A stretch of 64,000 nucleotides of DNA from Neocallimastix lanati (nom. inval.) (GCA_016946835.1 JACVTC010000061.1:967501-1031500), one strand, 5' to 3'; positions 1-12,036 are shown, counted from the first letter of the stretch. Program-made: numbers and translations. Notes: generated from the letters alone by a model not told the origin.

Positions 1-108
1 ATTATTTGATGTGGTTATTGCGGTAGTTATTGGTGTAGCTAATTCTATTGCTTCTTTTTTATTATTGCCATTTTGATTATTATTGTTATGATTTTGACTA
101 TAAGACAT
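1..108 (-). CDS. Asn/Gln-rich protein, N-terminal fragment (gene continues off left edge)
   Basis: An ATG on the minus strand (106-108) opens a frame that runs without a stop for exactly 36 codons to the window edge. The peptide begins MSYSQNHNNNNQNGNNKK and continues as a Thr/Ala-rich stretch, the composition usual for disordered N-termini of anaerobic fungal proteins. The DNA is clearly less AT-rich than the spacer to its right, which supports coding. No domain is visible in the part present, so no function can be given. The choice of ATG rests on it being the only one before pure AT spacer. Confidence 0.55.
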   Translation of the reverse strand, partial: MSYSQNHNNNNQNGNNKKEAIELATPITTAITTSNN

Positions 109-396
109 AATTAAATTTATTATTTAATATAATAATAGTTTATAACAAATTTATTTATTATTATATTATTATATTTTTATCTTTTTATAATTTAATATTT
201 TTATAATTTTATAATTTTATATCTTTATAATTTTATAAATTTATACTTTTATATATTTATATATTTATATGCATTATATTTTTATTTTTTTTATAATGAT
301 CACTTAACATAATAAATATATATATAAAAAACTCTTTTAAAAAATAAATAGAAAGAATTTATTATATGTTATTATACGTTAACCTCTTTTTTTTTA

Positions 397-432
<36 letters not shown>

Positions 433-585
433 TTTTTCTTTTGGATAATTAAAATATAAAATAAATATTTTTAATTTTTTCATGATTTGTTCATTAATAT
501 ATTTAAAAATTTGGATCAATTATTTTTTTTATTAAAAGTAAATTAAAATGTAATAATTATTTATTAGCAATAAATTTAGAAATTT

Positions 586-623
<38 letters not shown>

Positions 624-1183
624 TTTATATAAAAAATTACATTATTATAATAATTATAATATAGAAATGATAAATCATCATATATATACTAATGAATAAT
701 ATTAATTATATAAAGAATTATAATAAAGAATAATAATAATAAATAAATAATAAATAAGAATTATAATAATTGATTTTCAAATATATATAAATATATGATT
801 ATAATAAATATTGAATATATATATATATATTTTATATTTTATTCATTATTCATTATTATTGTTTTAATAAATTTTAAACCTAAGTTAAATATTCATAATT
901 TCCAAAAAATTAATTTTATAGTTCTTAGTTTTTATTTATGAAATATCTAATTATATATATTAGATATTAAAGATTTTAGAAATATAATAAATTCATAAAT
1001 AATATATATATATATATATATATAATTTATTTTATTTTAATTAATTAAATATTTTTTTTTTTTTTTATTTTTTATTTTTATTTTTATTTTTTTTTTTTTT
1101 AAAAATTTATATATATAAATGTAAATTTCTAATAGAAAAAAAATAATTATAAAAATAGAATAAAATAAAATTAAATAATAGTA

Positions 1184-1253
<70 letters not shown>

Positions 1254-1299
1254 ATGTTAACTTTAAAAAAAATGTATATGGTCCTGCTTTATTATTACT
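109..1299. other. AT-rich intergenic spacer
   Basis: Almost pure A/T with long poly(T) runs near 397-430 and 591-616 and short TA repeats. It should hold the promoter of the leftward gene at 1-108 and the 3' end of the ankyrin gene. I see no gene in it. Confidence 0.7.
1185..1253. repeat. Inverted triplet microsatellite, (AAT)n followed by (ATT)n
   Basis: About fifteen AAT units pass directly into about seven ATT units, so the tract can fold back on itself as an AT hairpin. It lies about 50 bp beyond the stop codon of the ankyrin gene on the minus strand, in its likely 3' UTR. Confidence 0.85.
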
Positions 1300-3816
1300 T
1301 TAAGATGAAAAATTTTTTAGTTCACTTTGATCTCTGGAATTGGTATCTTGTTGTGAAGGAATAGCAGATTGAAATGAAAATTCAAAAGGTTTTTCATTTT
1401 GATGATATTCTTTGAAGGAAAATGAACCAAAAGTAAATGGTTTTAATTTATTCGAGTTGGTTTCATCTATAGTAGAATTATTACTGGGATTTTCTGTTTT
1501 ACTATCTGGTTTGATATATTCAAATGAAAATGTATTACCTAATTCTGAATATGGTTCTGAATATGGTTTTAATGAATTAGCTGTAAATTTAAAGGTTTTT
1601 GATTTAGTATCATTATCATTAGTAAAATTTTTTATATTAAATGATAAGGATTTAGGATTATTTGATGAATTATTACTATCATTAATTTTATTTGGTTGAG
1701 GAGGTGAAGGTGAGCTATACGAAAACGTGAATGGATTTACTTCTTTTAAACCTGAACTTGTATTGTGTTGCTTAGATGAGGCAGAGCCAAATGAAAATAT
1801 TGATTTGGAGTCACTCGATTCATTATTATTTTTTGAATTAGTATTTTCTGTATTAACATCTTTACCGATATTATTGGATGTTGTATGATTTTGTTTTGTT
1901 ACAGATTCAGTTTCAGAAGACAATAATATAGGTTTATTATTTATATTTGAATTGTTATGATTAGTAGAATTGGTTTGCTCTAACATATTTGAAGTATTTG
2001 AGAATAAAAATGGTTTTGACTCAGTAGTATTCATTTCATTATCGCAATTCTTTCTTTTATTATTAAAGGATAAGCTATTAGTAGTTGAATTATCTGAATT
2101 TGAATTATTTGTATTTTGTGATGTTTTTGTTCCAAATAGAAATGATGAAGCTTCATTGGTATCAATTTCATTAATTTTATTACCATAATTATTATTATTT
2201 CTATTATTAGAAGTATTTATGTTTTTATCAATGTTTGAGTGCATTTTTTGATTAAATGATGATGAAAATGTAAATGGTCTTGATTCAGTATTTTTCTTAT
2301 TATTATCGTTTTTTGAGTCACTTACTTTTAATTTATTTATATCTTCTTCTTCTTCTTTTACTGGATCAGAATATGAAAACATTTTGATTTCTCTGGATTT
2401 CAAATTTTCATGAGGCGACGGTGAAGAGGAAAACGTAAAAGGAATAGTTGGTGTTTCTGTATTATTAGCATTAGGACTAGAAGAAGATTTTGTAGAAGAA
2501 AATGAATTTCTGGACCTTAATGTTCCATATGATATTCGTCGTTCAGAATTATTATCAATATTAATAAATGAAAATCCATTCCATTTATCTGATTTCACTG
2601 GAGAAACATTTGAATTATTACTACCACTAGTAAATACAAATAATTTTGATTCTTTATTATTATTATCATCATTATTATTTTTCATGTTAGTATTATCATC
2701 CTTATTCTCATCTTTATTTATATTGTTGTTAATTGAAATTTGTTTAAGTTCATTTACTATATTTGACATTGAATTGTTTGGGTCTTCTTTTGAATTTTTC
2801 AAGAATTTCTGTGATTCACTTTTTTTAGAATCCATTTCGTTCATAGAATCTTCATTTAATACTGAGGAGCTATTTATTCGTTCGAGACTCTCATGATCAT
2901 TGGCAGGAATAGATTCTTTATGTAATAAAGATAATATTTCTGTATTATTGTTCTTATTTGCTTCAGCCAATATTTTTTCTGAAATAAGTTCTTTAAAAGG
3001 AAAAACATAATAACTTAATATCAGCTTCACAAAATCTATATCATTTAGTATTACTGCGACTTCTAAAAGTTGATATCTCTTAATTTTATCTGAAAGAATA
3101 GCATCTGAACTTCCATCATATTCAAAAAAGATTTTAACAGCTTGATAATTTTCTTTTTCGATAGCTAATTGATATAAATCATTACTAACAATAATTTTAT
3201 TTTTTTCATTAGAAAGTATTTCTTTCAATTGTTGTCTTGAAATCGGTTCTTCCTTTTTATACCTATTTAGCATACTTAAAATAAAAGTATTATCAAATAT
3301 ATAAAATCTATGAATTATTTCAACAAAATCATTATTTGTATTTAATAAGTTTTTAATAAGACTATTATTTATATATTGTATATTATATCCATGATTTAAT
3401 ATAAATTTTAAATTTTTATTATTCAAAAGATTTTGTTTGGAAAAAATATTAAAAATTGATCCCTTATCACAGTTGATATCGCTATTATATTGTGTTAATA
3501 AAAGATTTGCGAGTTGATAATTATTTTTTCCAATTGCTGAAAAAAGAGGTGTCTTTTTATTAAAATTATTATCTAAAATAAAATAATCTAATTTATCTAA
3601 AGAAATCTTTTGAAGTAAATATTGAATATGGTCTATTGGTGTTTCATTTTCTATTGCATAAATAACAATATCCACTTTATATGATAAATCTATTTCCGTA
3701 AAATCAATATTATTTTCATTGATAAAATTTTCTAATTCTGATATATCATCTTTGCATATAAATTTCTTTATACCATTGATTTTTTCAAGTATTGATAGTT
3801 TCTTTGGGGATTCCAT
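1300..3816 (-). CDS. Ankyrin-type protein with repeated F-x-F (FxFG/FxFS) motif tail
   Basis: 838 residues, one exon, starting MESPKKLSIL. Residues 1-300 are helical, with degenerate ankyrin units such as KKTPLFSAIGKNNYQLANLLL, AIEKENYQAVKIFFEYDGSSD and AVILNDIDFVKLILSYY. From about residue 300 the chain is Asn/Ser-rich and probably disordered. From about 390 to 810 it carries some twelve short motifs of one pattern, basic residue or Asn then [P/T]-F-x-F-[S/G]. Examples are KLFVFTSG, RPFTFSSS, SFLFGTKT, KPFLFSNT, SIFSFGSA, NPFTFSYS, KPFTFGSF and KPFEFSFQ. FSFG is a classical FG-nucleoporin motif, but only a few copies have the G, so a nucleoporin role is only a possibility. The motif periodicity suggests a multivalent binding tail. 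Ankyrin assignment is likely; function is unknown. Confidence 0.85.
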   Translation of the reverse strand: MESPKKLSILEKINGIKKFICKDDISELENFINENNIDFTEIDLSYKVDIVIYAIENETPIDHIQYLLQKISLDKLDYFILDNNFNKKTPLFSAIGKNNYQLANLLLTQYNSDINCDKGSIFNIFSKQNLLNNKNLKFILNHGYNIQYINNSLIKNLLNTNNDFVEIIHRFYIFDNTFILSMLNRYKKEEPISRQQLKEILSNEKNKIIVSNDLYQLAIEKENYQAVKIFFEYDGSSDAILSDKIKRYQLLEVAVILNDIDFVKLILSYYVFPFKELISEKILAEANKNNNTEILSLLHKESIPANDHESLERINSSSVLNEDSMNEMDSKKSESQKFLKNSKEDPNNSMSNIVNELKQISINNNINKDENKDDNTNMKNNNDDNNNKESKLFVFTSGSNNSNVSPVKSDKWNGFSFINIDNNSERRISYGTLRSRNSFSSTKSSSSPNANNTETPTIPFTFSSSPSPHENLKSREIKMFSYSDPVKEEEEDINKLKVSDSKNDNNKKNTESRPFTFSSSFNQKMHSNIDKNINTSNNRNNNNYGNKINEIDTNEASSFLFGTKTSQNTNNSNSDNSTTNSLSFNNKRKNCDNEMNTTESKPFLFSNTSNMLEQTNSTNHNNSNINNKPILLSSETESVTKQNHTTSNNIGKDVNTENTNSKNNNESSDSKSIFSFGSASSKQHNTSSGLKEVNPFTFSYSSPSPPQPNKINDSNNSSNNPKSLSFNIKNFTNDNDTKSKTFKFTANSLKPYSEPYSELGNTFSFEYIKPDSKTENPSNNSTIDETNSNKLKPFTFGSFSFKEYHQNEKPFEFSFQSAIPSQQDTNSRDQSELKNFSS

Positions 3817-4132
3817 TATAATTATAATTAATTAAAGCCTTTAAAAAAGAAAAAGAAAAAAAAAAAAAAAAAAAAAAACTATTACAAATAATAATAATAA
3901 TTATAATAATTATAATAATTATAATAATAATAAAAAAAATTATTTAATTTTTTAATATTTTTTAATATTTAATTATGAATTTTTTTTTTTTCGTTCCTTA
4001 ATTACATTTGAAATAATAAATTAAATTATATTAACCAATATTTTTACATATTATATCTAAAATTTCATTAACTTTAAAAAAGTTTAAAAAAAAAATTAAA
4101 AATTTTATTATATAAAATAAATATATTTATTT

Positions 4133-4194
<62 letters not shown>

Positions 4195-4635
4195 TTAATA
4201 ATTTAATATATATTCTTTAATTTCTGATTTTAAATTATATTTAATTATTCTTCAGTATTATTTTTATTCAGTTTTATTTTTTTATTTTTTATATTTATTT
4301 TTTTACTTTTATTTTTTACATTTTTTTTATATATACTTAATTTTTTTTTTTTTTTTTATAATTATATTTAAATTAATTACTTAATGTGAGATATTATATT
4401 AATTAAGTTATGAAAAATCTTTTTAAATATTATTACATAAAATTTTTTTTATTCGTTAATTCAATTATTAATTAAATATTAATTTACTATTTATTCATTT
4501 ATTTTATCAATAAATAATAATAATAAATATTCCAAAAAAAAAAAAAAATATATATATAAAGAAACTAGTAATGTCCCTACACTATAAAATGGAGTTTTAA
4601 AAAAAAAAATACATAGACACACATATAATTGGTAC
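3817..4635. other. AT-rich spacer, promoter side of the ankyrin gene
   Basis: Poly(A), poly(T) and TAA-type repeats, with a long T run at about 4139-4188. The promoter of the minus-strand ankyrin gene should lie here, but no specific element can be picked out from the AT background. Confidence 0.6.
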
Positions 4636-5030
4636 CTATCTCCCATTAGTGCCTTAAAAGTTATTGTTGTAGGTGTGATGATATATGACATATCAGTACA
4701 GTGTCGCTTTTCACAACACGTCGTTACATGTCCGTCCAGAGCTAAATTCTCTATATATTCCTACATATATCTCCGTTGACCACGAGCATTGGAACGGGAT
4801 TCATTCACTCCCTCCCCTCGGTGGGTGTAATCATAGGCGTGTTGGAATTTGACCCTCCTAATTCTTTTAGAATAAGCCGGAGACGTCATCAAGGCCTATG
4901 ATTAAGTCGTATCGTAGTATTAAGGTTGGATTAATAATTAGCCAAGGGAAAGCCTTTTGGATATCACTGTGGTTGCATGATACCTCAGGATAGAAAACCA
5001 TGTCGGGAAATCGATCTTAATATAAAAACT
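4636..5030. other. GC-richer unexplained island
   Basis: About 390 bp with far more G and C than its flanks, and sharp edges on both sides. No frame stays open far enough to be a credible exon on either strand. No tRNA B box, 5S, U1-U6, SRP or RNase P signature was recognised. Local words such as CCCTCCCCTCGGTGGG are very unusual for this genome. Candidates are a structured noncoding RNA or an old mobile-element fragment. It sits directly beside the truncated PD-(D/E)XK fragment. Confidence 0.6.
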
Positions 5031-5129
5031 CTTATTTAATATTTAAATGATTTGAGAATATTAATAAATAAGATTTATATCATGTCATATATAAATATAT
5101 ATAAATAATTAATTTCAAATTATGAATGT

Positions 5130-5209
5130 GCATTTCTCCAATTTTTATAATACAAATTTTCAATACGCCATTTATTTTTAATGGCTTGTAAATTTTTTGT
5201 TAACTCCAT
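5130..5209 (-). pseudogene. Truncated 5' end of a PD-(D/E)XK transposase-like gene
   Basis: Reading leftward from the ATG at 5207-5209 gives MELTKNLQAIKNKWRIE and then a stop about ten codons later. The same start, with one extra T and a Trp codon changed to TGA, opens the degraded nuclease gene at 55760 on the plus strand. After about 17 codons the two copies diverge, so only the start survives here. The upstream flank is shared too (next entry). This is a 5'-end fragment of a dispersed gene family, not a working gene. Confidence 0.65.
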
Positions 5210-5249
5210 AAAAAATTTTAATACAATTAATGTAAAAAAAATAAATGTA

Positions 5250-5312
<63 letters not shown>

Positions 5313-5412
5313 GTACAAGTATATAAAATAAAATAAAATAAAATAAAATAAATAGTAAAATATTAAATATAAAGTACAGATTGAATAAAATAAAATAAAA
5401 TAAAATAAAATT
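5210..5412 (-). repeat. Leader region shared with the 55-kb nuclease locus (includes about one unit of the 47-bp repeat)
   Basis: Read on the minus strand, this stretch holds (TTTTA)n, CAATCTGTACTTTATATTTA, a TACTATTTATTT box, more TTTTA, then a long (TTTA)n run and TACATTTATTTTTT ahead of the ATG. The same order and nearly the same bases occur at about 55610-55759 on the plus strand. It therefore carries roughly one copy of the unit that is repeated about 48 times there. The inner (AAAT)n tract at 5244-5312 is longer than in the other copy. Confidence 0.8.
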
Positions 5413-5439
5413 CATTAATATACAAACATATATATTTCA

Positions 5440-5470
<31 letters not shown>

Positions 5471-6488
5471 TATTTTATAATTTTTCAATTTTTTAATTGT
5501 TTTTACTAATTCATTTTTAAGTTTAACCTATTTACTCATTCCTATTATATATAAAATATTGTAAATTATTTTAATAATACTAAGTTGATTTATGGTTGAA
5601 AATTACAGCAGAATATGAAAATGAAGCCAATCATAAATGAAAATCATCCATAAATTAAACAATATTCATAAGTACATAAGTCTTCTATAAATTAATAGCA
5701 ACAACAACGAATACAAAAAATAATAATACAATTTAAAAATAAAGAAAATAAAACAACAATTAAATATAAAATTAAACAAAATGGAAAAGAAATAAAGAAA
5801 GAAAGGAAAAAAAAATACAAACAAAATTATGAATACTTTTCTCTTATAAATTTTTTTATTTTTTTAATTTTTAAAAATAATAATTATTTTTTTTCTTACA
5901 TTATTACATTTTTACCTTATATTAATTTTTTATATAGTTTTTCTTGATTAAAGTTATTATAATTATAATTACTATTATATCCTTTGTGGAATTATTAATT
6001 TATATTATAAAATTTTAGTATTTTATTAAATTTGTTTTTATTTTTTATTTTATTTTTTTTTTTAAAATATATATATATATATATATATTAAAATTAAAAA
6101 TATATAATATATTTTAATAATATTAATAATTATTACAATATGCATAAATATATATAATAATTATCTTTCAAAAAATAAGCATTTTTTTCGGTGAGATTGA
6201 TTATATTGATTATATTAAAATTAATAATAATAATAATAATAGCAATTTCTTTTTAATATGATCAAGAGATAAGAATATTAGGATATTAAAAATATATATA
6301 TATATATATTGAAGATGATATTGTGTTAAAAATAAAAAAAAAAAAAACAATAATTTTTTTTTTCTTTAAGTATACATTATATATGAATAAAACATTACTA
6401 ATTATTTTGTAAATAAAAGAATGGGATAAAAAAATAACAATTTTTTTATCAATAATAATTGTAAAAAAAAAAAAACAAGTATCGATAT
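5413..6488. other. AT-rich spacer
   Basis: TA repeats (5448-5472, 6068-6088) and poly(A)/poly(T) runs. No open frame looks coding. It includes the 3' flank of the hydrolase gene. Confidence 0.65.
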
Positions 6489-7529
6489 TTATTGAATCCA
6501 TTCTTTTATTTTATTAACAATAGAGTTCTTTTGATCGTAATGGATGTAATGAGAACCATCTAATACCAAGATTTCATTACGAGTATTATTGCCGAGAATT
6601 TCATGATGTAAACCTTCCCATTTAGTATTTTGTTTAACGTTATCTTTTGAAAGGAAAGTTAGGGTTGGAATACGATCTGGAAATTTTACACCTTCAAGAC
6701 TGGCAAGACGATCCAAAAAAGTTTCAATATCATCCCATTGTCCTTTAGTAAATGCATGATTAATCAACAAAAGCTCTTCAACATCAATTTCTTCATCAGT
6801 ATAAGGATAAGTTGTATCCATACTATATGGAGCTTGTCCAAATTTAATAATTAGACGTCCTAAACCAATACTATTCATTTTTTTAAAAGGTATATAAGAT
6901 CCTACAAGTTCTTCCTTCGAAATATCTTTTTCGGTGCCTGAAACCGAACTATCCAAAGCAATAACTCCTAAAACTTCATCGGAATATTGATTTGACCATT
7001 TTAAAGAGAAAGCGCCTCCCATGGAATGTCCCATAATATAATAATTATTAATACCAATTTTCTTCACTCCTTCACGTATTTCTGAAATCATGGTACTGAA
7101 ATCACGATTCGTGTCCACCACATCATCAGAAAATCCATAACCAAAAGGTTCAATGGTAATGACTTTAAACTTATCAGAAAGAGCTTCTGCTAAGGGTTTA
7201 AATTCAATAATAGGTGAAGGACAACCCATACCCGGTAAAATGGCAATGGTTTGATTATTTTTTTCTCCAACAATACTATAAGACATTTGATGTCCATTTA
7301 TTTCTACTTTTTTAGAATACTTTTCACTATAATTCTTTATTTTTTTTTTATCTACACTATTACAAATCAAAGTATAACCAGTAAAAAGAAGTATTAAAGC
7401 AATAAGGATAATAAAGATCCATAATAAAACACGGAGAATTTTACGTTTAAAAGATCTTTTTTCCTTTTTTTGCTTTTCTGGTACATCCTTTTGTGAGATA
7501 TCAATATTTACAGAATCAGTAGTACTCAT
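6489..7529 (-). CDS. Membrane-anchored alpha/beta hydrolase
   Basis: 346 residues, no intron. A lysine-rich N-terminus (1-30) precedes one hydrophobic helix at about 31-55 (RVLLWIFIILIALILLFTGY). The serine hydrolase fold follows: an oxyanion-type turn LPGMG at 98-102, the nucleophile elbow GHSMGG with Ser169, a candidate acid in LSKDN (Asp296), and the catalytic His in DGSHYIHYD (His327). Signal-anchor topology would place the enzyme domain on the luminal or outer side, by inference. The substrate cannot be read from the sequence; esterase, lipase-like and proline iminopeptidase-like members all share this layout. The absence of introns and the resemblance to bacterial proteins of this type would fit horizontal acquisition, but a tree is needed. 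Confidence 0.9.
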   Translation of the reverse strand: MSTTDSVNIDISQKDVPEKQKKEKRSFKRKILRVLLWIFIILIALILLFTGYTLICNSVDKKKIKNYSEKYSKKVEINGHQMSYSIVGEKNNQTIAILPGMGCPSPIIEFKPLAEALSDKFKVITIEPFGYGFSDDVVDTNRDFSTMISEIREGVKKIGINNYYIMGHSMGGAFSLKWSNQYSDEVLGVIALDSSVSGTEKDISKEELVGSYIPFKKMNSIGLGRLIIKFGQAPYSMDTTYPYTDEEIDVEELLLINHAFTKGQWDDIETFLDRLASLEGVKFPDRIPTLTFLSKDNVKQNTKWEGLHHEILGNNTRNEILVLDGSHYIHYDQKNSIVNKIKEWIQ

Positions 7530-8596
7530 TTTTTTTTTATAAAATTAAATTTGATTAAAAGAAAAATTTTTATTATATTATTTAAAAATTATTTAATAAA
7601 TAATATATTTTATTATTATTATTATTTATTTTTTATTAAATTAGCTTTATTTTTAATTTTATATAATTATAATTATATAACTTTTCTTTTCTTTTTTTTT
7701 TTGAGTATTTTTTTTTTTTTTTGAATTTTTAATTTAGAAAGAAATTTCATTGTTTTTATATGAATTTTTCTTTTTAATCATTTGACTCATTGCAAACGCG
7801 TAGAAACAAAAAATAAATAATATAAATAAATTATATAGAGAATATACTATATAACTATTTAAAAATAATTATTAGAATTATTTTATTATTATTATTATTA
7901 TTATTTTTTTTTTTTTAATTTCACTATATTAAGTAAACATAAGTTACACAATGCTTTCCATTAAAAAATAACTTTAATGTATAAAACAAAATAATATAAC
8001 CCTTGAGGAAAAATTGTTAGGTTAATTTATATAAATTTATTAAAGTATTATTGAATTATTTATTAATTTTATTATTATATTTACATTTACATTTGAAATA
8101 ATTAAGTAAAAATAATTATACTTTATTTTTACATTTAAAACTATCTATACTTGATTTTTACATTTAAAACTATTTTTACATTTAAAACTATCTATACTTG
8201 ATTTTTACATTTAAAACTATCTAACATCTTTTATCACTCACTTCATTTTCATGCTATTTGATTATAACAAACTATTTAATTGTTCTTGTGATTAAACAAT
8301 TTAACGAGTTTTTATGTTAAAGTATTATAAATTCTAATAATAGTAATAATGATTATTTATGGAAGTATTTAATATCCATTATTAATATAAAATAATTATA
8401 GAATAAAATGAGGCTATAATTTATACATTGTATGCAACTGATAAGAAATTAACTAATTAAGTAATAAGTTGTAATATTTTAATTTACTAAATGAATGTAT
8501 ACAACTTCTAGTATGATTATTATTTTATTAATATTTAAAGTTAATTAGAAAGTTATAAATGTTTTAAAAATATAGAAATAATTGAAACTTTGTTCT

Positions 8597-8634
<38 letters not shown>

Positions 8635-10352
8635 GTCAACTTTTATTTATTTATTATATTAACTATTCTTATATAAAAGTTTTTTTTAATAAAATAAAAA
8701 GTTTTCAATATAAAATAAAATATATTTTTAATATAAAATTTTATAATAAAAATTGAAATATAAAATATAAATTTTTAAAAAATATCATTAATATAAATTT
8801 TCATTATTAATATAAAAATAAAAATAAGAATTATTATCAATATTGTTAATATAATTTTTCAATATATAAAAATATTATTGTTAATATAAGTTTTCAATAT
8901 ATAAAATTATTATCATTAATATAGGATTTAATATAAAAATAGAAAATTTAAATATAATTTTGATTTTCATACTTTATTAAAATTTTAATATGGTAATAAG
9001 AAAAAGGAAATTTAAAAATGGAATATATCAATATTAATAAATAATATATTTAAAACTAATAAAATTAATAATAGGTGTTTATTAATTATTAGTGTTATTT
9101 TATTTCACAAATTATTTTTATATTTATTTGTAGTTTACATTAAATATATTGAAATTATTATTTATATTTAAAAGGTAAATATGATTAATAAAGGTCAATT
9201 TACAAGTACTAAGCTAAATAATAAAGTGGTCTCGTTTTGTAAAAATTTTTAAACAAATTTATTTGCAACTTCAAATTAAATAATAGAAAATAAAGTAATC
9301 AAAAGTTTTCTATGGAATTTCTAATTAGTTTTTTCATTTAACTAGTTTTTTCATTTAATTAATTTTTTCATTTAATTAATTTTTTCATTTAATTAATTTT
9401 GTGTAAACTTTTTTTTATGTTCTTAGAATGTTATCAGTTCAGATAGTAGAAAAATGAAATATGCAAACCTTAATTAATATAAAATAATTTTTATTATTCA
9501 AACATAAATTAATGTAATAATTCAAATTTAAATCTAATGATTTTATAATATGTTCAATATGTGGCTTGATTTCTATATATTAATAATACTTAATGTTTTA
9601 ATTATATTCTATTCTTATTATTTTATATTTATATTTATACATTTATTAATATTTATAATACTTGTGTAATTAAGTGTATAAGAAAGTTATTAAATAGTTT
9701 TAAATGTGTTGTCAAGTATAATTATTTTACTTGAATAAATACATGTAATCTTAGTAATAAAAATAAATAAATAATACTTTTAATAAATTAAATAAATAAA
9801 TTTCAATAATAGTACCTCGAACTTTAAGTTGTATATCATTTATCATTCTACAAAACAGAATAATGTTTGAATGTCATTAGTGCTAATTGGTTTTGTGTCT
9901 TTTTATTTTTTGTTTTATTTTATTTTATTTTATTTTATTTTTTTGTGCTAAACTCTGATAAATAGAAAAAAAAATGCATATGAATTAATATATTGGGGTA
10001 TAAATTATATATGTTTATTAAAATATAAATAATAAATTTAAAATTAAAAGGAAAATGTGAAAAAATAATACTGATTAAATAAAAGAAATAATATTAAGAA
10101 TGATGAATGAGAAATTAAATTATAAGAAGTTTATTTTTTATTTTATAAACTCTATAGGACAAAATACAAATGGTGACTACTGTAAGAAAGAAGAACTGAT
10201 GAATTTTTGATAATCTTAATGATGATTTTTTGATAATCTTAATGATGATTTTTTATCGAAAGTAATCATTTTATTTAATTCGTTTTTCTGTTAACAATAC
10301 TAATCAATAATTTTATATCTAATTTTAAGATTTTTATACTATTACGAATACA

Positions 10353-10389
<37 letters not shown>

Positions 10390-10773
10390 TTTATTATTTA
10401 TTATCATTTATTATTATTGTTATTATTATTATTGCTATTATTACTATTGTTATTATTTAAATAATTGCATATACAGTTTTAAAGTTTTTCAAATTATATT
10501 CAAATAATAATAATATTATAATTAAGAAAAATATTTATTTATTTTTATTATAAATATCTATTTATGAAAAATAAAAGAATTACTATTTTACTTATTTCTT
10601 AATTAATTATTAATATTAATTAAATTAATAATCAAAATCAAATAGTATTATTTATGTAGATTATTCTTATCCATACTTTTTTATTCCAGTTACTTTTAAT
10701 CTTTTAATTAATAATAAATAACTTTATTAAATAGAGTAAAGATTAAATTCTCAATGATATTTAAAAAATTAAT

Positions 10774-10808
<35 letters not shown>

Positions 10809-11551
10809 AATATAATTAAACTTTAGAAAGTTCTAAAAAAAAGAAATTTGGATTATTAAAGTTTAATTTTTTTTTAGGACTTTCTAAACTATTTGTAACA
10901 TAATGCTAATGCTATCTATAAGAATTTTTTTAAATGATAAATTTTATTTTATATCATTTAAGTTTATTGTTGAAGTATATGTTAAAGAATATTTTATTAT
11001 ATAAAAATATGTAAAAGTGTACATAACAATGTTTTATGGTTAGTCAACATTATCTAGTAAATATGGTGTGACTTATATATATTATTCATATTAAAAAACG
11101 TGACTATATTAATGATATGCCGAAATTTTATATACAATTCATTTTTACTAGTATAATTATTTTTTTATTAATATTAATATTTTCTTTTCCTAGAAAATTA
11201 CCAAATCAACCTCTGTCTAATAATTTACATGAAGGATGATTGTTAATAGGATTATTTTACATAAAAATTATAATTTAATAATATAAATAAATATAAAGTA
11301 ATACTATATAAGAATATAATAAATAAAATCAACTATATATATTTATTTTTAATATAATATAAGTAATTATAATTATTTTATTATATTATAATATATAGAT
11401 GTATTATGAATATTTAAGATAAACTTTAAGAAAAGAATATAATTATATTCAATGGTTTTTATTCCAAATTCTGGTATTACAATGGACCTCGAGGTGGCTA
11501 TCTTATTGGAGGAGTATAAAATTAATTTAAAAATTATTATGAAAAAATCCG

Positions 11552-11582
<31 letters not shown>

Positions 11583-11765
11583 TTTTTTAAAAAATTTATA
11601 TTCATTGTTTTATATTTTCATTTCTGGATATAGAGCGAAAAAATTTAATTATTAAAATTTATTTTTCTTTTTATATATATATCATAATTAAAATTAATTT
11701 TAATTAAAATAATTAAAGTTAAAATTAATTTTTATTTTTTTTATAAAGAATTGTTTGAATTAAAT

Positions 11766-11798
<33 letters not shown>

Positions 11799-12036
11799 GA
11801 TATAAAAACATAATTTCATTTCTTTTAAAAAAATTTTTTTTTGAATTTAAAAAAAAAAGGAAAAAATAAAATAAAAAAAGATATATAAATAAAAATGAAT
11901 ATATATAAATATATAAATAAAAATTAATATATATATATATTAATATATAAATCAATTAAAAAATAAATATACAACTAAAAAAATTATTATTTATATATTG
12001 AATATATAATTAAGTTGAATTTAACAGATATAAAAT
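7530..12036. other. Long AT-rich gene-free stretch
   Basis: About 4.5 kb of A/T sequence with small tandem duplications: a unit containing ACATTTAAAACTATCTATAC three times at 8130-8225, a 22-bp duplication at about 10205-10247, and (TTTTA)n at 9918-9942. TTA/ATT runs lie at 10351-10390 and a 26-bp T run at 10776-10803. A weak gene-like scrap at about 11450-11546 reads NGFYSKFWYYNGPRGGYLIGG in one frame and then stops; I cannot assign it. Otherwise I see no gene. Confidence 0.65.

Noticed and set aside
4491-4691. Open frame of 66 codons on the minus strand at the edge of GC island 1
   Set aside because: It mixes spacer homopolymers with island sequence, has no domain and crosses the composition border. 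Treated as chance.
4900-4925. Possible U4 or U2-like RNA words (GTATCGTAG) in GC island 1
   Set aside because: A single short word match; the flanking conserved stems are missing.
5227-5415. Phe/Leu-rich open frame on the minus strand
   Set aside because: It is the translation of TTTA/TTTTA repeats in the nuclease leader, not a protein.
11452-11655. Open frame of 67 codons (MVFIPNSGITMDLEV...) on the plus strand
   Set aside because: Its second half is a poly(A)-derived lysine run followed by spacer. An alternative frame over the first 90 bases looks slightly more protein-like, but nothing could be assigned.
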